Positions 1 to 10,649 of a stretch of 64,000 nucleotides of DNA are shown piece by piece. The DNA lies in the NCBI GenBank assembly GCA_028714875.1, contig JAQTLN010000020.1, forward strand, positions 18,765 through 82,764, in the 5' to 3' direction. This DNA comes from Gallionellaceae bacterium. Its GTDB lineage: Bacteria; Pseudomonadota; Gammaproteobacteria; Burkholderiales; Thiobacillaceae. How positions within the stretch are numbered: position 1 is the first letter of the stretch; each line of letters opens with the position of its first letter. The notes beneath the pieces were generated by a model. It was not told the DNA's origin. It did no database searches and saw only the letters and a program-made list of their open reading frames with translations. Made by a program: the position numbers and the translations under genes.

Positions 1-514
1 GCTTGCTGTCGCCGCGTTTGCGATGGGTCAACGTGATGGCCGCGACCATCGCCACCAGCAGCAGCACCGCCGCCAGCTCGAAGGGGTAGACGTAAACCGT
101 ATAGAGCAGTCTCCCGAGTTCCTTGGTATTGCTGTAATCGGCCGGCAGCGGCGCCGGCTCGGCCAGGCCGAGATCGGCCCCGCCCAGCACCATGACCATC
201 TCCAGCACCATCAGGCCGGCCACCAGCAGACCCGCCGGCAGGTAATTCCAGAAACCCTTGCGCAATTCGGCGAGGTTGATGTCCAGCATCATCACCACGA
301 ACAGGAACAACACCATCACCGCGCCGATGTAGACCAGCACCAGGGTGATGGCGAGAAACTCGGCTTCCAGCAACATCCAGATGCCCGCCGCCGTGAAGAA
401 AGCCAGCACCAGGGCCAGCGCGGAGTGCACCGGGTTGCGCGCGGTAATCACGCGCAGGGACGCCAACAGCAGGATGGCTGAAAAGACGTAAAAAACGAGG
501 CTCTTGAATTCCAT
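1..514 (-). CDS. nuoJ: NADH-quinone oxidoreductase subunit J (partial, 3' end outside window)
   Basis: This is a membrane-arm subunit of proton-pumping complex I in the inner membrane. The reading frame starts at the ATG at 512-514 and stays open to the left edge (about 171 codons), so the C-terminus is missing. The protein opens MEFKSLVFYVFSAILLLASL and continues with several hydrophobic segments, including the run LVLVYIGAVMVLFLFVVMML that is typical of the conserved NuoJ helix. It begins 11 bases after the nuoI stop, as expected in the nuoA-N order. Identification rests on sequence character and on its place directly after nuoI. Confidence 0.93.
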   Translation of the reverse strand, partial: MEFKSLVFYVFSAILLLASLRVITARNPVHSALALVLAFFTAAGIWMLLEAEFLAITLVLVYIGAVMVLFLFVVMMLDINLAELRKGFWNYLPAGLLVAGLMVLEMVMVLGGADLGLAEPAPLPADYSNTKELGRLLYTVYVYPFELAAVLLLVAMVAAITLTHRKRGDSK

Positions 515-525
515 GTGCTTATCCG

Positions 526-1029
526 TCAGCGGTACTTGGCATCGACCGCGCGATCGCGCGCGATCTGTTCTTCGTACTGGTCACCCACCGCCAGAAGTTT
601 TTCCTTGGTGTAGTAAAGGTCGCCGCGCTGTTCCCCGTGGTATTCCAGGATGCGCGTCTCGACGATGGCGTCCACCGGACAGGCTTCCTCGCAGAAGCCG
701 CAGAAGATGCACTTGGTCAGGTCGATGTCATAGACCGTGGTGCGGCGCGATGTTGCTCCATTGCCATCGTCGCGCTGTTCGGACTCGATCTTGATCGCCA
801 TCGCCGGACACACTGCCTCGCACAGTTTGCAGGCAATGCAGCGCTCCTCGCCATTGGCATAGCGGCGTTGCGCGTGCAGACCGCGAAAGCGCGGCGATTG
901 CGGGGTCTTTTCTTCCGGGAACTGCACCGTGATCTTGTGCGCGAACAGGTTGCGGCCGGTCAGGGCCATGCCGCGCAGCAGTTCGGTGAGCAGGAAGGTA
1001 TCGAGGAAGGACTTGATGCCGTTGAACAT
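526..1029 (-). CDS. nuoI: NADH-quinone oxidoreductase subunit I, 2x[4Fe-4S] ferredoxin subunit
   Basis: This 167-aa peripheral-arm subunit of complex I carries clusters N6a and N6b, which pass electrons toward the quinone site. Two CxxCxxCxxxCP motifs are visible, at C64/C67/C70/C74 and C107/C110/C113/C117. The amphipathic N-terminus ([20 protein letters not shown]) is typical of the family. It is separated from nuoH by 135 bases that hold a REP-like hairpin, the only large gap inside this nuo segment. Length and motifs are standard. Confidence 0.97.
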   Translation of the reverse strand: MFNGIKSFLDTFLLTELLRGMALTGRNLFAHKITVQFPEEKTPQSPRFRGLHAQRRYANGEERCIACKLCEAVCPAMAIKIESEQRDDGNGATSRRTTVYDIDLTKCIFCGFCEEACPVDAIVETRILEYHGEQRGDLYYTKEKLLAVGDQYEEQIARDRAVDAKYR

Positions 1030-1050
1030 GGTCGTCCTCGTTAACGTGGA

Positions 1051-1111
1051 CGTCGCGCGAGCGACGCTTGAAGCTCCCCTCTCCTCCTGGGAGAGGGGCT
1101 GGGGGTGAGGG
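1051..1111. repeat. REP-like hairpin between nuoH and nuoI
   Basis: The nuoH-nuoI gap contains two short dyads: CGTCGC/GCGACG at 1051-1066, and at 1076-1111 the element CCCCTCTCC-TCCT-GGAGAGGGG followed by CTGGGGGTGAGGG. The second belongs to a family also seen at 23825, 31161, 31237, 36934, 61924 and 61993. In mRNA it would form a stable stem inside the operon and could alter nuoI-J expression relative to nuoA-H; that effect is inference. Confidence 0.75.
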
Positions 1112-1164
1112 AACGGGCATGGCGCGCGGTGTTCAACATGAGTGATGTCCTCGATCCATGCCTG

Positions 1165-2193
1165 TTAGTGGAACAGGTAGCCGTAGGGCGTCTGCATGGC
1201 GGCGCCGACGACGACGATCCAGACCAGGGTCACCGGAATGAACACCTTCCAGCCCAGCCGCATGATCTGGTCATAGCGATAGCGCGGGAAGGTGGCGCGG
1301 AACCAGAGGAACAGGAACAGCACAAAGCTCATCTTCGCGCCGATCCAGATGATGCTGTCCGGCAGGAACGGGAACGGCGACAGCCAGCCCCCCAGGAACA
1401 GGATGCTGGTGAGGCCCGCGACCAGGATCATGTTGGCGTATTCGGCCAGGAAGAACACGGCGAAGGCCATGCCGGAATATTCCACATGGAAGCCGGCGAC
1501 GATCTCGGACTCGCCTTCCGCCACGTCGAACGGCGCGCGGTTGAGTTCCGCCACGCCGGACACCAGGTAGACGATGAACAGCGGGAACAAGGGCAGCCAG
1601 TACCAGTGCCAGAAGCCGCCTTCCTGGGCTTTGACGATTTCGGTCAGGTTCAGGCTCTGCGCGCACATCAGCACGCCCACCAGCGCGAAACCCATGGCGA
1701 TTTCATAGGACACGATCTGCGCCGAGGAACGCAGGGCGCCGAGGAAGGCGTACTTGGAGTTGGATGCCCAGCCGGCGATGACCACGCCATACACACCCAT
1801 CGAGGTGATGGCCATGACGTAGAGCAGTCCGGCGTTGACGTTGGCCAGGACCAGCGTCTCGGTGAACGGGAACACCGCCCAGGCCGCCAGCGCCGGCGCG
1901 AGCACCAGCACCGGGCCGAGGATGAACAGACCCTTGTTGGCGCCGCTGGGGATGATGATTTCCTTCATCAACAGCTTGAGGCCGTCGGCGATGGGTTGCA
2001 GCAGGCCTAGCGGCCCGACCCGGTTGGGGCCGATACGCACCTGCATGTAGCCGATGACCTTGCGTTCGGCATAAGTCAGATAGGCCACGCCGATCATCAG
2101 GGGCGCGACGATGGCGATGATCTTGACCAGAGTCCAGATCGGCAGCCAGGCGGGGCCGAGCAGTTCGACCAGGGGAGCGAGCATTGCTTCCAT
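1165..2193 (-). CDS. nuoH: NADH-quinone oxidoreductase subunit H
   Basis: This 342-aa integral membrane subunit lies at the junction of the two arms of complex I and forms much of the quinone chamber. It shows about eight hydrophobic segments and the family signatures [20 protein letters not shown] near residues 41-60, [20 protein letters not shown] in the matrix loop, and [15 protein letters not shown] in the C-terminal part. Start and length match the family. The gene lies one base after the nuoG stop, so the two are probably translationally coupled. Confidence 0.97.
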   Translation of the reverse strand: MEAMLAPLVELLGPAWLPIWTLVKIIAIVAPLMIGVAYLTYAERKVIGYMQVRIGPNRVGPLGLLQPIADGLKLLMKEIIIPSGANKGLFILGPVLVLAPALAAWAVFPFTETLVLANVNAGLLYVMAITSMGVYGVVIAGWASNSKYAFLGALRSSAQIVSYEIAMGFALVGVLMCAQSLNLTEIVKAQEGGFWHWYWLPLFPLFIVYLVSGVAELNRAPFDVAEGESEIVAGFHVEYSGMAFAVFFLAEYANMILVAGLTSILFLGGWLSPFPFLPDSIIWIGAKMSFVLFLFLWFRATFPRYRYDQIMRLGWKVFIPVTLVWIVVVGAAMQTPYGYLFH

Positions 2194-2194
2194 A

Positions 2195-4549
2195 TCAGGC
2201 TTTCTCCACGCTCACGGGGCCGAGGCGGGCACCCAGGGTGGCGGTCAGAGGGTGCGCGGCGGCCACCCGCACAGCATCGACCGCGAGGCGGTCATCCCGG
2301 CGCACCGGCAGGATGGCTTCGGCGCCACCTTGGCGCACTCGCACCATGCCGCCTTCGGCAAGCCCCAGGCCGGTCAGCAACTCGCTGCCGATCCAGATCA
2401 CCGGGACGGCGGCGTCCACGGTCGCCTGCAAAGCGGGAGCGCGACGCACGATGGGGTCGAGTTGGTACAGCGGGGTTTCTCCCACGCGCTCGATACCGCC
2501 CGCGATGTCGAGGCCAACCAGTACGGTCGAAGTCGGGCTGTTGTTCAGGCTGGCGCTGAAATCCGACGGCAACGCGTCGGCCCGCACGGATTCCGCCGTG
2601 TCGTAGTCGAATCCGCCCAGGCTCAGCAGGTTGCCCAGCACGCGCAACACCTTCCAGGCGGGTCGCGCCTCGCCTTGCGGCTTGACCACGCCGTGGAAGC
2701 TTTGCGGGCGGCCTTCCATATTGACGAAGCTGCCGGCGGTTTCCGTGAATGGCGCGATGGGAAGCAGCACATCAGCGTATTCCAGCGCGGCGGTCTTGAA
2801 CGCGCTCAGCGCGACCACGAACTCGGCGCCATGCAGGGCGACCGTGGCCGCGGCGGCATCATAGGCATCCAGCTCCGGTTCGGCGCCGAGCAACACATAG
2901 GCGGATAAAGTGGCGGCGCCCGGTTCGGCCAGCATCCCGGCGGCGCCAAGGCCCGCGGGGCCGGGCAGCACACCCACCAGTTGCGCGCCGACGCTGTTGG
3001 CGGCGGGAGAGAGGAAACCCAGTGTCGCGCCGGCGGCGGTGGCGATGGCCTGCGCCAAGGCATGCAGTCCGTCGCTGGCGGGATGGTTCTGCGCCAGGGC
3101 GCCGAGCAAAACGGCTTTCTTTTCGCCACCGCTGTTGCCACTGAGCAAACTGGCGGCGATGGCGCGAGCGGCGTCACCGGCGACGGCCAGGGAAACCGCG
3201 CCGGCCACCGCGCCGAGATCGGCGCCGGCTTCCTGCATGGCTTTGCCGATCTGCGCCAGAGCATTCAGCCACGCACCCGGCTTGGCGATCAGGCGGGCAT
3301 TCACCTTGCACAGCAGGTCGTCACCGACCGCATGCACGACGTTGAGTTGCGCGCCGCGCTTGACCGCCTGGCGCAGGCGCTGCGCGACCAAAGGCTGTTC
3401 CTGGCGGATCGTGGCGCCGACCAGCAGGACGCGATCCAGCGTATCGAGCTCGGCGACCGGCAGGCCCAGCCAGCGGGCTCCGCCAGCAACGGGGGTATCA
3501 GCCTGGGCCAGGCGATGATCGATGTTTTCCGTGCCGAGGCCACGCATCAGCTTGGTGAAGAGATACAACTCCTCGACCGTCTGGTGTGGCGAGGCCAATG
3601 CGCCAATCGCGGCCGCGCCCTTGCTTTCGCGGATATGGCCGAGACGGTCGGCGACGTGTTCCAGAGCTTCGCGCCAACTCGCTTCACGCCAATGCCCGTT
3701 CTGCTTGAGCATCGGCGTGGTCAGGCGTTGCTCCGTATTCAATGCCTCATAGCTGTAACGGTCGCGGTCGGCGATCCAGCATTCGTTGATGGGCTCAAAG
3801 TCCCGCGGCACCACGCGCAGGACGCGGTTGTCCTTCACATGCACCTGGAGGTTGGCGCCGAGACCGTCGTGCGGACTTACCGACTTCCTGCGCGAGAGTT
3901 CCCAGGAGCGCGCGGAATAGCGGAATGGTTTGGAAGTCAGCGCGCCGACCGGGCAAAGCTCGATGACGTTGCCGGAGAGTTCGTGGCTGACCTGGGTTTC
4001 CAGGAACGGCATGACCTCCATGTGCTCGCCGCGACCGGGCATGCCCAGTTCCATCAGGCCGGCGATTTCCTGGCCGAAACGCACGCAGCGGCTGCAATGA
4101 ATGCAACGCGTCATGTCGGTGGCGATCAGCGGGCCGAGGTCTTTCTCTTTCACCACGCGCTTGGGTTCGCTATAGCGCGAAGCGGAGCCGCCGTAACCGA
4201 CGGCGATGTCCTGCAACTGGCACTCGCCGCCCTGGTCGCAGATCGGGCAGTCGAGCGGGTGGTTGATCAGGAGGAACTCCATCACGCCTTGCTGCGCGGT
4301 GATGGCCTTGGGTGAACGGGTCATCACCTTCATGCCGTCGGTCACCGGGGTGGCGCAAGCGGGCAGCGGTTTCGGCGCTTTCTCCACTTCCACCAGGCAC
4401 ATGCGGCAACTGGCGGCGATGGACAGCTTCTTGTGGTAGCAGAAATGCGGAATGACGATGCCGGCTTGATGCGCGGCATCCATCACCGTCGCCCCGGCTG
4501 CGATCTCGATCTTCTTGCCGTCAATTTCGATCAAGGGCATATCAGACAC
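2195..4549 (-). CDS. nuoG: NADH-quinone oxidoreductase subunit G
   Basis: This 784-aa subunit is the largest of the peripheral arm and holds the N1b, N4 and N5 iron-sulfur clusters. An N-terminal 2Fe-2S ferredoxin domain ([15 protein letters not shown]) is followed by the [14 protein letters not shown] segment with its flanking histidine ligand and by [12 protein letters not shown]. The rest is a molybdopterin-oxidoreductase-like domain that in this family binds no molybdenum. The C-terminal third is alanine-rich and looser than the front, which is usual for betaproteobacterial NuoG. It overlaps the nuoF stop by 8 bases. Confidence 0.96.
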   Translation of the reverse strand: MSDMPLIEIDGKKIEIAAGATVMDAAHQAGIVIPHFCYHKKLSIAASCRMCLVEVEKAPKPLPACATPVTDGMKVMTRSPKAITAQQGVMEFLLINHPLDCPICDQGGECQLQDIAVGYGGSASRYSEPKRVVKEKDLGPLIATDMTRCIHCSRCVRFGQEIAGLMELGMPGRGEHMEVMPFLETQVSHELSGNVIELCPVGALTSKPFRYSARSWELSRRKSVSPHDGLGANLQVHVKDNRVLRVVPRDFEPINECWIADRDRYSYEALNTEQRLTTPMLKQNGHWREASWREALEHVADRLGHIRESKGAAAIGALASPHQTVEELYLFTKLMRGLGTENIDHRLAQADTPVAGGARWLGLPVAELDTLDRVLLVGATIRQEQPLVAQRLRQAVKRGAQLNVVHAVGDDLLCKVNARLIAKPGAWLNALAQIGKAMQEAGADLGAVAGAVSLAVAGDAARAIAASLLSGNSGGEKKAVLLGALAQNHPASDGLHALAQAIATAAGATLGFLSPAANSVGAQLVGVLPGPAGLGAAGMLAEPGAATLSAYVLLGAEPELDAYDAAAATVALHGAEFVVALSAFKTAALEYADVLLPIAPFTETAGSFVNMEGRPQSFHGVVKPQGEARPAWKVLRVLGNLLSLGGFDYDTAESVRADALPSDFSASLNNSPTSTVLVGLDIAGGIERVGETPLYQLDPIVRRAPALQATVDAAVPVIWIGSELLTGLGLAEGGMVRVRQGGAEAILPVRRDDRLAVDAVRVAAAHPLTATLGARLGPVSVEKA

Positions 4550-5828
4550 CCACCATGCAGCGTTTGTTTTCGATGTGGTACTCGAACTCTTTGCGGAAAT
4601 GCTTCACGAAGCTGGCGACCGGACCCACCGCCGCCTCGCCGAGCGCGCAGATGGTGTTGCCGCCGATGTTCTTGCCGATGCGCAACAGTTCATCCAGATC
4701 TTCCGGGCGCCCCTTGCCATGCTCGATGCGATGGACGATGCGATAAAGCCAGCCGGTTCCCTCGCGGCAGGGCGTGCACTGGCCGCAGGATTCCTCGAAA
4801 TAGAAGTAGGACAGGCGCTCCAGGGCTTTCACCATGCAGACGCTGTCGTCCATCACGATCACCGCGCCGGAACCCAGCATGGAGCCGGCCTTGGCGATGG
4901 AATCGAAGTCCAGGGTGCAGGCCATCATCACGTCGGCGGGCAACACCGGGGCGGAGGAGCCGCCGGGGATCACCGCTTTCAGTGTGTGCCCCGCGCGCAC
5001 ACCGCCGGCCATGTCCAGCAGGTCGGCGAACGGAGTGCCGAGCGGAATCTCGTAGTTGCCGGGCTTGTTGACGTGGCCGGAGATGGAAAAGATTTTGGAG
5101 CCACCGTTGTTGGGCTTGCCCAGTTCCAGGAAGGCCTGGCCGCCGTGGCGCATGATCCAGGGGATCGAAGCCAGGGTTTCGGTGTTGTTGATCGTGGTCG
5201 GCTTGCCGTAGAGGCCATAGCTGGCGGGGAACGGCGGCTTGAAGCGCGGCTGCCCTTTTTTGCCTTCGATAGATTCCAGCAGCGCGGTTTCCTCGCCACA
5301 GATATAGGCGCCGTAACCATGATGCGCGTGTAGGTCGAAATCCCAACCGGAGCCCAGGATGTTCTTGCCCAGGAAACCGGCGGCGCGCGCCTCGATCAGC
5401 GCGCGCTCCCAGGATTGATATTCCTCGAAGATTTCACCGTGGATGTAGTTGTAACCCGCCACCGCGCCCAACGTGTATCCGGCGATGATCATGCCCTCGA
5501 TGAGCTGATGCGGGTTGAAGCGGACGATGTCGCGATCCTTGAAGGTGCCCGGCTCGCCCTCGTCGGTGTTGCACACCACGTATTTGTCACCAGGGAAATT
5601 GCGCGGCATGAAGCTCCACTTCAGGCCGGTTGGGAAACCGGCGCCGCCGCGACCGCGCAGCGCGCTGGTCTTGACTTCGGCGATGACGGCTTCGGCCGGC
5701 GTTTTTTCGGCGAGGATTTTCTTCAGCGCTTCATAACCGCCATTGGCCGTGTAGGTGGCCAACGAGGCGGGTTCGGAATGTTGCAGCGTCCAGAGACAGA
5801 CCTGAGTGTCGGGCGTGTTCAAACTCAT
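4542..5828 (-). CDS. nuoF: NADH-quinone oxidoreductase subunit F (NADH and FMN binding)
   Basis: This 428-aa subunit oxidises NADH through FMN and passes electrons to cluster N3. Visible signatures are [13 protein letters not shown] (NADH-binding loop), [14 protein letters not shown], the [20 protein letters not shown] segment (FMN site), and the N3 ligands in [10 protein letters not shown]. Length is typical. The start ATG overlaps the nuoE stop (ATGA) and the gene overlaps nuoG by 8 bases, so E-F-G form a tightly coupled block. Confidence 0.98.
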   Translation of the reverse strand: MSLNTPDTQVCLWTLQHSEPASLATYTANGGYEALKKILAEKTPAEAVIAEVKTSALRGRGGAGFPTGLKWSFMPRNFPGDKYVVCNTDEGEPGTFKDRDIVRFNPHQLIEGMIIAGYTLGAVAGYNYIHGEIFEEYQSWERALIEARAAGFLGKNILGSGWDFDLHAHHGYGAYICGEETALLESIEGKKGQPRFKPPFPASYGLYGKPTTINNTETLASIPWIMRHGGQAFLELGKPNNGGSKIFSISGHVNKPGNYEIPLGTPFADLLDMAGGVRAGHTLKAVIPGGSSAPVLPADVMMACTLDFDSIAKAGSMLGSGAVIVMDDSVCMVKALERLSYFYFEESCGQCTPCREGTGWLYRIVHRIEHGKGRPEDLDELLRIGKNIGGNTICALGEAAVGPVASFVKHFRKEFEYHIENKRCMVGV

Positions 5829-6298
5829 TTCATTTCGTCCAGGAGTTTGTCCACCGATTCCGGCGTCAGGTGGTCATGCATCTTGTGGTTGTTGTGCAGA
5901 CACAGGGGGCCGTGGCCGCAGGCGCCCATGCACTCGCCTTCCTTCAGGGTGTAGCGGCCATCCGCCGTGGTCTCGCCGAAGCCGATGCCCAGCTTGCCTT
6001 GCATGTGCTCGGCAATCTTGTCGGCGCCTTGCAACTGGCAAGGCAGATTGGTGCACAGCGTGACCTTGTTGCGGCCGACCGGCGCCAGGTCGTACATGTT
6101 GTAGAAGGTAGCGACCTCATAGGCGGCGATGGCCGGCATGGCGAGGTAGTGGGCGACGAACTCGATGGTGTCGCGTGACAACCAGCCCAATTCGTTCTGG
6201 GCGATGCGCAAGGCCGCCATCACCGCCGACTGCTTCTGGTCGGACGGGTACTTGGTCAACTCGTGGTCGATCTGGGCGAGGGATTCAGCGGAAAGCAT
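5825..6298 (-). CDS. nuoE: NADH-quinone oxidoreductase subunit E (2Fe-2S)
   Basis: This 157-aa thioredoxin-like ferredoxin subunit carries cluster N1a. Its four ligands are C82, C87, C123 and C127 (CTNLPC and CMGAC). The N-terminal helical part contains the conserved [14 protein letters not shown] and VATFYNMY stretches. It follows nuoD after 20 bases and overlaps nuoF by 4. Confidence 0.97.
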   Translation of the reverse strand: MLSAESLAQIDHELTKYPSDQKQSAVMAALRIAQNELGWLSRDTIEFVAHYLAMPAIAAYEVATFYNMYDLAPVGRNKVTLCTNLPCQLQGADKIAEHMQGKLGIGFGETTADGRYTLKEGECMGACGHGPLCLHNNHKMHDHLTPESVDKLLDEMK

Positions 6299-6318
6299 TG
6301 TTCGTTTTTACCTATCGC

Positions 6319-7596
6319 TTATCTGTCTATATCGCCGAACACGATGTCCAGGGTGCCGATGATGGCCACCACGTCGGCGATCATGTGGCCACGCGACATT
6401 TCATCAAGGCCGGCCAGATGCGAGAAACCGGGCGCGCGCAGCTTGAGGCGGTAGGGCTTGTTGGCGCCGTCGGAGATCATGTAGACGCCGAACTCGCCCT
6501 TGGAATGCTCCACCGCCGCGTAACACTCGCCTTCCGGCACGTGCATGCCTTCAGTGAACAGCTTGAAGTGGTGGATCAGCTCTTCCATGTTGGACTTCAT
6601 GGCCTCGCGCGAAGGCGGCGCGACCTTGTGGTTGTCGCTGATCACCGGGCCGGCGCCTTTGGTGGCATCAGTCTTCAACCAGGCCACACACTGCTGAATG
6701 ATGCGGTTCGACTGGCGCATTTCTTCCATACGCACCAGGTAACGGTCATAGCTGTCGCCGGTACGGCCGATGGGTATCTCGAAATCGAGTTTGTCGTACA
6801 CCGCATAGGGCTGCATCTTGCGCAGGTCCCAGACGATGCCGGAACCACGCAGCATGGGGCCGGTGAAGCCCAGCGCCTTGGCGCGGTCGGCGTCGACCAC
6901 GCCGATGCCGACGGTGCGCTGCTTCCAGATGCGGTTGTCGGTGAGCAGGGTTTCATACTCGTCGACATAACCGAAGAAGCGGCGGCTGAAATCCTCGATG
7001 AAATCGAGCACGCTGCCCTGGCGGTTTTCGTTGAGGCGGCGCAGGTCGGATTCGTTCTTCTTCTTGCTGGCCTGGTATTGCGGCATCGCATCCGGCAGAT
7101 CGCGGTAGACGCCACCGGGACGATAGTAGGCCGCGTGCATGCGCGCGCCTGTCACCGCCTCGTAGACGTCCATCAGGTCTTCCCGCTCGCGGAAGGCGTA
7201 GAGGAAGACGGTCATGGCGCCGATGTCGAGCGCGTGGGTGCCGAGCCAGAGCAGGTGATTCAGAATGCGGGTGATCTCGTCGAACATCACGCGGATGTAT
7301 TGCGCGCGTTCCGGCACCTCGATGCCCATCAGGCGCTCGATCGCCATGCAGTAGGCATGCTCGTTCTGCATCATGGACATGTAGTCCAGGCGGTCCATGT
7401 AGGGCACGTTTTGCAGGAAAGTGCGGGTTTCCGCCAACTTCTCGGTGCCGCGATGGAGCAGGCCGATGTGCGGGTCGGCGCGTTCGATCACTTCGCCGTC
7501 CAGCTCCAGCACCAGACGCAGCACGCCGTGCGCGGCCGGGTGCTGCGGACCAAAGTTGATGGTGTAGTTGCGGATTTCAGCGGTGGAGGCGGTCAT
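6319..7596 (-). CDS. nuoD: NADH-quinone oxidoreductase subunit D (49-kDa type)
   Basis: This 425-aa subunit lines the quinone-reduction site with NuoB. The chosen start (ATG 7594-7596, [20 protein letters not shown]) overlaps the nuoC stop as TGATG; the open frame continues upstream but lacks family similarity there. Signatures include [39 protein letters not shown] and the C-terminal DIVFGDIDR. It is encoded separately from nuoC, unlike the fused nuoCD of enterobacteria. Confidence 0.97.
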   Translation of the reverse strand: MTASTAEIRNYTINFGPQHPAAHGVLRLVLELDGEVIERADPHIGLLHRGTEKLAETRTFLQNVPYMDRLDYMSMMQNEHAYCMAIERLMGIEVPERAQYIRVMFDEITRILNHLLWLGTHALDIGAMTVFLYAFREREDLMDVYEAVTGARMHAAYYRPGGVYRDLPDAMPQYQASKKKNESDLRRLNENRQGSVLDFIEDFSRRFFGYVDEYETLLTDNRIWKQRTVGIGVVDADRAKALGFTGPMLRGSGIVWDLRKMQPYAVYDKLDFEIPIGRTGDSYDRYLVRMEEMRQSNRIIQQCVAWLKTDATKGAGPVISDNHKVAPPSREAMKSNMEELIHHFKLFTEGMHVPEGECYAAVEHSKGEFGVYMISDGANKPYRLKLRAPGFSHLAGLDEMSRGHMIADVVAIIGTLDIVFGDIDR

Positions 7597-8192
7597 CACG
7601 CGGCCCCGTAGTTGTCTTCGCGCACGATGCGCGGGGTCACGACACGTGGCTCGATGCTCACCGGCTGATACACCACGCGCTTGAGTTCCGGGTCGTAACG
7701 CATTTCCACGTGGCCGGAAATCGGGAAGTCCTTGCGGAAGGGATGACCGATGAAGCCGTAGTCGGTGAGGATGCGGCGCAGATCGGGATGCCCATCGAAA
7801 ACGATGCCGAACAGGTCGAAGGCCTCGCGCTCGAACCAGTTCACCGCCGGCCAAATTTCCATCAGGGAAGGCAGGATGGGCAATTCATCATCGGCGCAGA
7901 AAGTACGCACGCGCAGACGGTGATTGCGCTTGATCGACAACAGATTCAGCACCACGGCAAAGCGCTGGCCTGCCCATTCACCGTCCTTGTAAGTGGAATA
8001 ATCGACGCCACAGAGGTCCATCATCAGATCGAAGGCCAGCACGGGGGTGTCGCGCAAGGTCGCGCAAACTTCCAGCCAGTCGCCGACCGGCACCTCGATG
8101 GTGATCTGCTCCTGCGCGATCTTGCTGGTCAGAACCTTGTCGCCAAGCGTATCGATAACACGCTCAAGCAGGACTTCCGGAGTCAAAGGCAT
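7596..8192 (-). CDS. nuoC: NADH-quinone oxidoreductase subunit C (30-kDa type)
   Basis: This 198-aa peripheral subunit is a structural partner of NuoD. The hallmark stretch [32 protein letters not shown] is divided here as [12 protein letters not shown] near residue 127 and HPDLRRIL just after it, followed by GHPFRKDFP. Length is normal for a stand-alone NuoC. It starts 15 bases after nuoB and ends by overlapping nuoD. Confidence 0.97.
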   Translation of the reverse strand: MPLTPEVLLERVIDTLGDKVLTSKIAQEQITIEVPVGDWLEVCATLRDTPVLAFDLMMDLCGVDYSTYKDGEWAGQRFAVVLNLLSIKRNHRLRVRTFCADDELPILPSLMEIWPAVNWFEREAFDLFGIVFDGHPDLRRILTDYGFIGHPFRKDFPISGHVEMRYDPELKRVVYQPVSIEPRVVTPRIVREDNYGAA

Positions 8193-8207
8193 GGGTGCGT
8201 GATCCTG

Positions 8208-8684
8208 TCAGCGGGCAATGGTGCTGGTACGGCGGATTTTTTTCTGCAACTGGATCAATCCGTACAGCAACGCTTCCGCCGTGGGCGGGCAACCCGGCAC
8301 ATAAATATCCACCGGCACGATGCGGTCGCAACCGCGTACCACGGAGTAGGAATAGTGGTAGTAGCCGCCGCCATTGGCACAGGAACCCATCGAGATCACC
8401 CAGCGCGGCTCGGCCATCTGGTCGTAGACCTTGCGCAATGCCGGCGCCATCTTGTTGCACAGGGTGCCGGCGACAATCATCAGATCAGACTGGCGCGGAC
8501 TCGGGCGGAACACGATGCCGAAGCGATCGAGGTCATAACGGGAAGCGCCTGCCTGCATCATCTCGATGGCGCAGCAGGCCAGACCAAAAGTCATCGGCCA
8601 CAGGGAGCCGGTACGGGTGTAATTCACCACCGCGTCGACACTGGTGGTGACAAAACCTTTTTCCAGAATGCCTTCGATACTCAT
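8208..8684 (-). CDS. nuoB: NADH-quinone oxidoreductase subunit B (N2 cluster)
   Basis: This 158-aa subunit holds the terminal 4Fe-4S cluster N2 that reduces quinone. Ligands are seen in the tandem cysteines of [11 protein letters not shown], in MGSCANGGG and in [12 protein letters not shown]. The start is placed at [15 protein letters not shown] (ATG 8682-8684), the usual N-terminus; an in-frame extension upstream runs back into nuoA and is unlikely. It follows nuoA after 4 bases. Confidence 0.97.
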   Translation of the reverse strand: MSIEGILEKGFVTTSVDAVVNYTRTGSLWPMTFGLACCAIEMMQAGASRYDLDRFGIVFRPSPRQSDLMIVAGTLCNKMAPALRKVYDQMAEPRWVISMGSCANGGGYYHYSYSVVRGCDRIVPVDIYVPGCPPTAEALLYGLIQLQKKIRRTSTIAR

Positions 8685-8688
8685 GTCG

Positions 8689-9045
8689 TCATTCCCAATC
8701 CAGGGCGCCCCGCATCCACTCGTAGACGAAGCCCACCACGAGGACGCCAAGGAAAATCATCATGGAAACAAAACCGAACAGCCCGATCTCCTCCAGCACC
8801 ACGGCCCAGGGAAAGAGAAAGGCGATTTCCAGATCGAACAGGATGAACAGGATGGCCACCAGGTAATAGCGCACGTCGAACTTCATGCGCGCATCCTCGA
8901 AGGCCTCGAAGCCACATTCGTAAGGAGAGTTTTTTTCCGCGTCCGGCTTATGCGGGGCGAGCACGAAACCGGCGACCATGGGGCCGACGCCAACGGCCAG
9001 ACCCACCAGGATGAACATCAGAACCGGAAAATAATTTTCAAGCAT
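8689..9045 (-). CDS. nuoA: NADH-quinone oxidoreductase subunit A
   Basis: This 118-aa membrane subunit is the first gene of the complex I operon. It has three hydrophobic helices and the conserved segments [20 protein letters not shown] and [18 protein letters not shown] [18 protein letters not shown] 9043-9045 ([15 protein letters not shown]) is chosen because a GGGGGAG ribosome-binding site lies 4-10 bases upstream. A sigma70-like promoter lies at 9090-9118. Confidence 0.97.
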   Translation of the reverse strand: MLENYFPVLMFILVGLAVGVGPMVAGFVLAPHKPDAEKNSPYECGFEAFEDARMKFDVRYYLVAILFILFDLEIAFLFPWAVVLEEIGLFGFVSMMIFLGVLVVGFVYEWMRGALDWE

Positions 9046-9089
9046 GACTCCCCCGAATGGCACATTCACACTACGCCAAGAAGGCGCGC

Positions 9090-9118
9090 AGTCTAGGCTT
9101 TCAGTAACCTTACGTCAA
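9090..9118 (-). promoter_or_regulatory. Sigma70-type promoter of the nuo operon
   Basis: Read on the minus strand, TTGACG (9113-9118) and TAGACT (9090-9095) are separated by exactly 17 bases and lie 45 bases upstream of nuoA, downstream of the tRNA-Leu terminator. This gives complex I its own transcription start. It is a consensus match only; no operator is evident. Confidence 0.65.
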
Positions 9119-9124
9119 GGCGAC

Positions 9125-9157
9125 AAAAAACAAAAAACCCATTGGTATCAATGGGTT
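9125..9157 (-). terminator. Rho-independent terminator after tRNA-Leu
   Basis: On the minus strand AACCCATTG (9149-9157), a four-base loop and CAATGGGTT (9136-9144) form a perfect 9-bp stem followed by a T-rich run. It ends the tpiA-secG-tRNA-Leu transcript and isolates it from the nuo promoter just downstream. Confidence 0.85.
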
Positions 9158-9191
9158 ATTAAATGGTTTGAGGGAATATAAAGAAATTCGA

Positions 9192-9276
9192 TGGTGCCGA
9201 CGGCGAGACTCGAACTCGCACGACTTTCGTCACTGCCCCCTCAAGACAGCGTGTCTACCAATTTCACCACGTCGGC
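9192..9276 (-). tRNA. tRNA-Leu (anticodon GAG)
   Basis: This is an 85-nt leucine tRNA with encoded CCA (9192-9194). The acceptor stem GCCGACG pairs with CGTCGGC, and the T arm is GCGAG-TTCGAGT-CTCGC. The anticodon loop TTGAGGG, closed by CTGTC/GGCAG, places GAG at the anticodon, and the long variable arm is the class II type expected of leucine. It lies 46 bases downstream of secG on the same strand, a common arrangement in beta- and gammaproteobacteria. Confidence 0.97.
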
Positions 9277-9322
9277 GTTTACAACTTCTTACGCGGCATG
9301 CTCAGCGAGCATGCCGAAGAAC

Positions 9323-9661
9323 TCATTTCGGGATTGCGCCCGATTTATCCAACTCGGTCGGCGCCTGTACCGGGGCCTGCTGTGGGGCGGCAGGTAGCGC
9401 GGGGTGCGCGGCCAGTTTCGCCGCATTGCCCTTCTGGCCGGAAAAATAGGTCAAGCCCATGCTGGTCAGGAAAAATGCGGTTGCCAGCACGGCGGTGGTA
9501 CGCGACATGAAGTTGGCCGAGCCGGTCGCCCCGAACAAACTGCCGGAGGAACCGCTGCCAAACGCCGCGCCCATATCGGCGCCTTTGCCATGCTGCATCA
9601 GCACCAGACCGATCACGGCCAACGCCACCAGCACATGAAAGACCCAGACGATAAATTCCAT
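9323..9661 (-). CDS. secG: Protein translocase subunit SecG
   Basis: This 112-aa inner-membrane subunit of the SecYEG translocon has two hydrophobic helices (residues about 3-22 and 55-75) joined by a glycine-rich loop, MQHGKGADMGAAFGSGSSGS, which is diagnostic. The C-terminal tail is rich in alanine, proline and glutamine, as in other betaproteobacterial SecG. It follows tpiA after 10 bases and is cotranscribed with it. Confidence 0.96.
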   Translation of the reverse strand: MEFIVWVFHVLVALAVIGLVLMQHGKGADMGAAFGSGSSGSLFGATGSANFMSRTTAVLATAFFLTSMGLTYFSGQKGNAAKLAAHPALPAAPQQAPVQAPTELDKSGAIPK

Positions 9662-9671
9662 TTCTATACCT

Positions 9672-10418
9672 TTAACCCGCCCGGCAAATTGCCAGGAATT
9701 CTTCCGCGTTCAGGGCGGCGCCGCCAATCAGGCCACCGTCGATATCCGGCTGACCGAGCAACTCGACCGCGTTGTTGGCCTTCATGCTGCCGCCGTACTG
9801 GATGATCAAACCATCCGCCACAGCCGCATCCAGTCCACGAATCTTGGCGCGGATGAACGCATGCACCGCCTGCGCCTGATCCGGACTCGCCGTCACACCC
9901 GTGCCGATCGCCCAGACCGGCTCATAAGCCACCACAGCCTTGGCCAGAGCGGCCACGCCACACTTGGCGATCACGGCATCAATCTGGCGCGCCACCACGG
10001 CTTCGGTAATGCAACCCTCACGCTCGCTCAGAGTCTCGCCCACACACAGGATAGGCGTCATCCTGGCCGACTGAACGGCGGCGAATTTTTCCGCCACCAA
10101 CTCGTCGCTCTCGCCATAAATGGCGCGCCGCTCGGAGTGACCGACAAGCACGTAGGCGCAAGCAAAATCCTTCAGCATGCTGGTGGACACTTCACCAGTG
10201 AACGCACCCTTGGCCTGCTGACTCACGTTCTGCGCGCCCCAGCGAATCGCGCTGCCAGTCAGCTTGGCCTGCGCCTGCGCGAGATAGGGAAACGGCACAC
10301 AAACCGCCACGTCCGCCTTCACGCCGCCCATGCCGGCGAGAATGCCGGACAACAGCGCTTCGTTTTCAGCCAGACTGCCATGCATCTTCCAATTGCCGGC
10401 GACCAGTTTGCGACGCAT
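9672..10418 (-). CDS. tpiA: Triosephosphate isomerase
   Basis: This 248-aa TIM-barrel enzyme interconverts dihydroxyacetone phosphate and glyceraldehyde 3-phosphate in the cytoplasm. Catalytic signatures are present: NWKMHGS near the N-terminus (Lys), VGHSERR (His) and AYEPVWAIGTG (Glu and the start of loop 6). Length is normal. It is the first gene of a tpiA-secG-tRNA-Leu unit, with a consensus promoter 30 bases upstream. Confidence 0.98.
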   Translation of the reverse strand: MRRKLVAGNWKMHGSLAENEALLSGILAGMGGVKADVAVCVPFPYLAQAQAKLTGSAIRWGAQNVSQQAKGAFTGEVSTSMLKDFACAYVLVGHSERRAIYGESDELVAEKFAAVQSARMTPILCVGETLSEREGCITEAVVARQIDAVIAKCGVAALAKAVVAYEPVWAIGTGVTASPDQAQAVHAFIRAKIRGLDAAVADGLIIQYGGSMKANNAVELLGQPDIDGGLIGGAALNAEEFLAICRAG

Positions 10419-10447
10419 CGGGTTTCCCCCTCCAAAAAAGGCCGCGA

Positions 10448-10476
10448 ATCGTATGTTGAAACGCGACCAAGGTCAA
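10448..10476 (-). promoter_or_regulatory. Sigma70-type promoter of tpiA-secG-tRNA-Leu
   Basis: On the minus strand TTGACC (10471-10476) and TACGAT (10448-10453) are 17 bases apart, 30 bases ahead of the tpiA ATG. The rest of the 231-base gap back to the adenylyltransferase stop shows no further gene or clear terminator. Confidence 0.6.
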
Positions 10477-10649
10477 TCCAGAACTGAGCTATTACTTCGG
10501 GCGAGGATGGTTTCGTGAGGCTCGCGTGCTTCTCCGGCGCGGAAAGCAGCTTGCCGAGGCGCTATCGGGATGGACCAAACTCAACAAGACCTATCGCGCG
10601 GGCGCCGGGTCGAGCCTGTATGTCTTTAGCCTCTCAGGGCCAGGCGGGG

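Noticed and set aside
2981..4315. A 444-codon plus-strand frame opposite nuoG
   Set aside because: It is antisense shadow of nuoG; composition is His/Gln/Arg-rich and no start signal or motif supports it.
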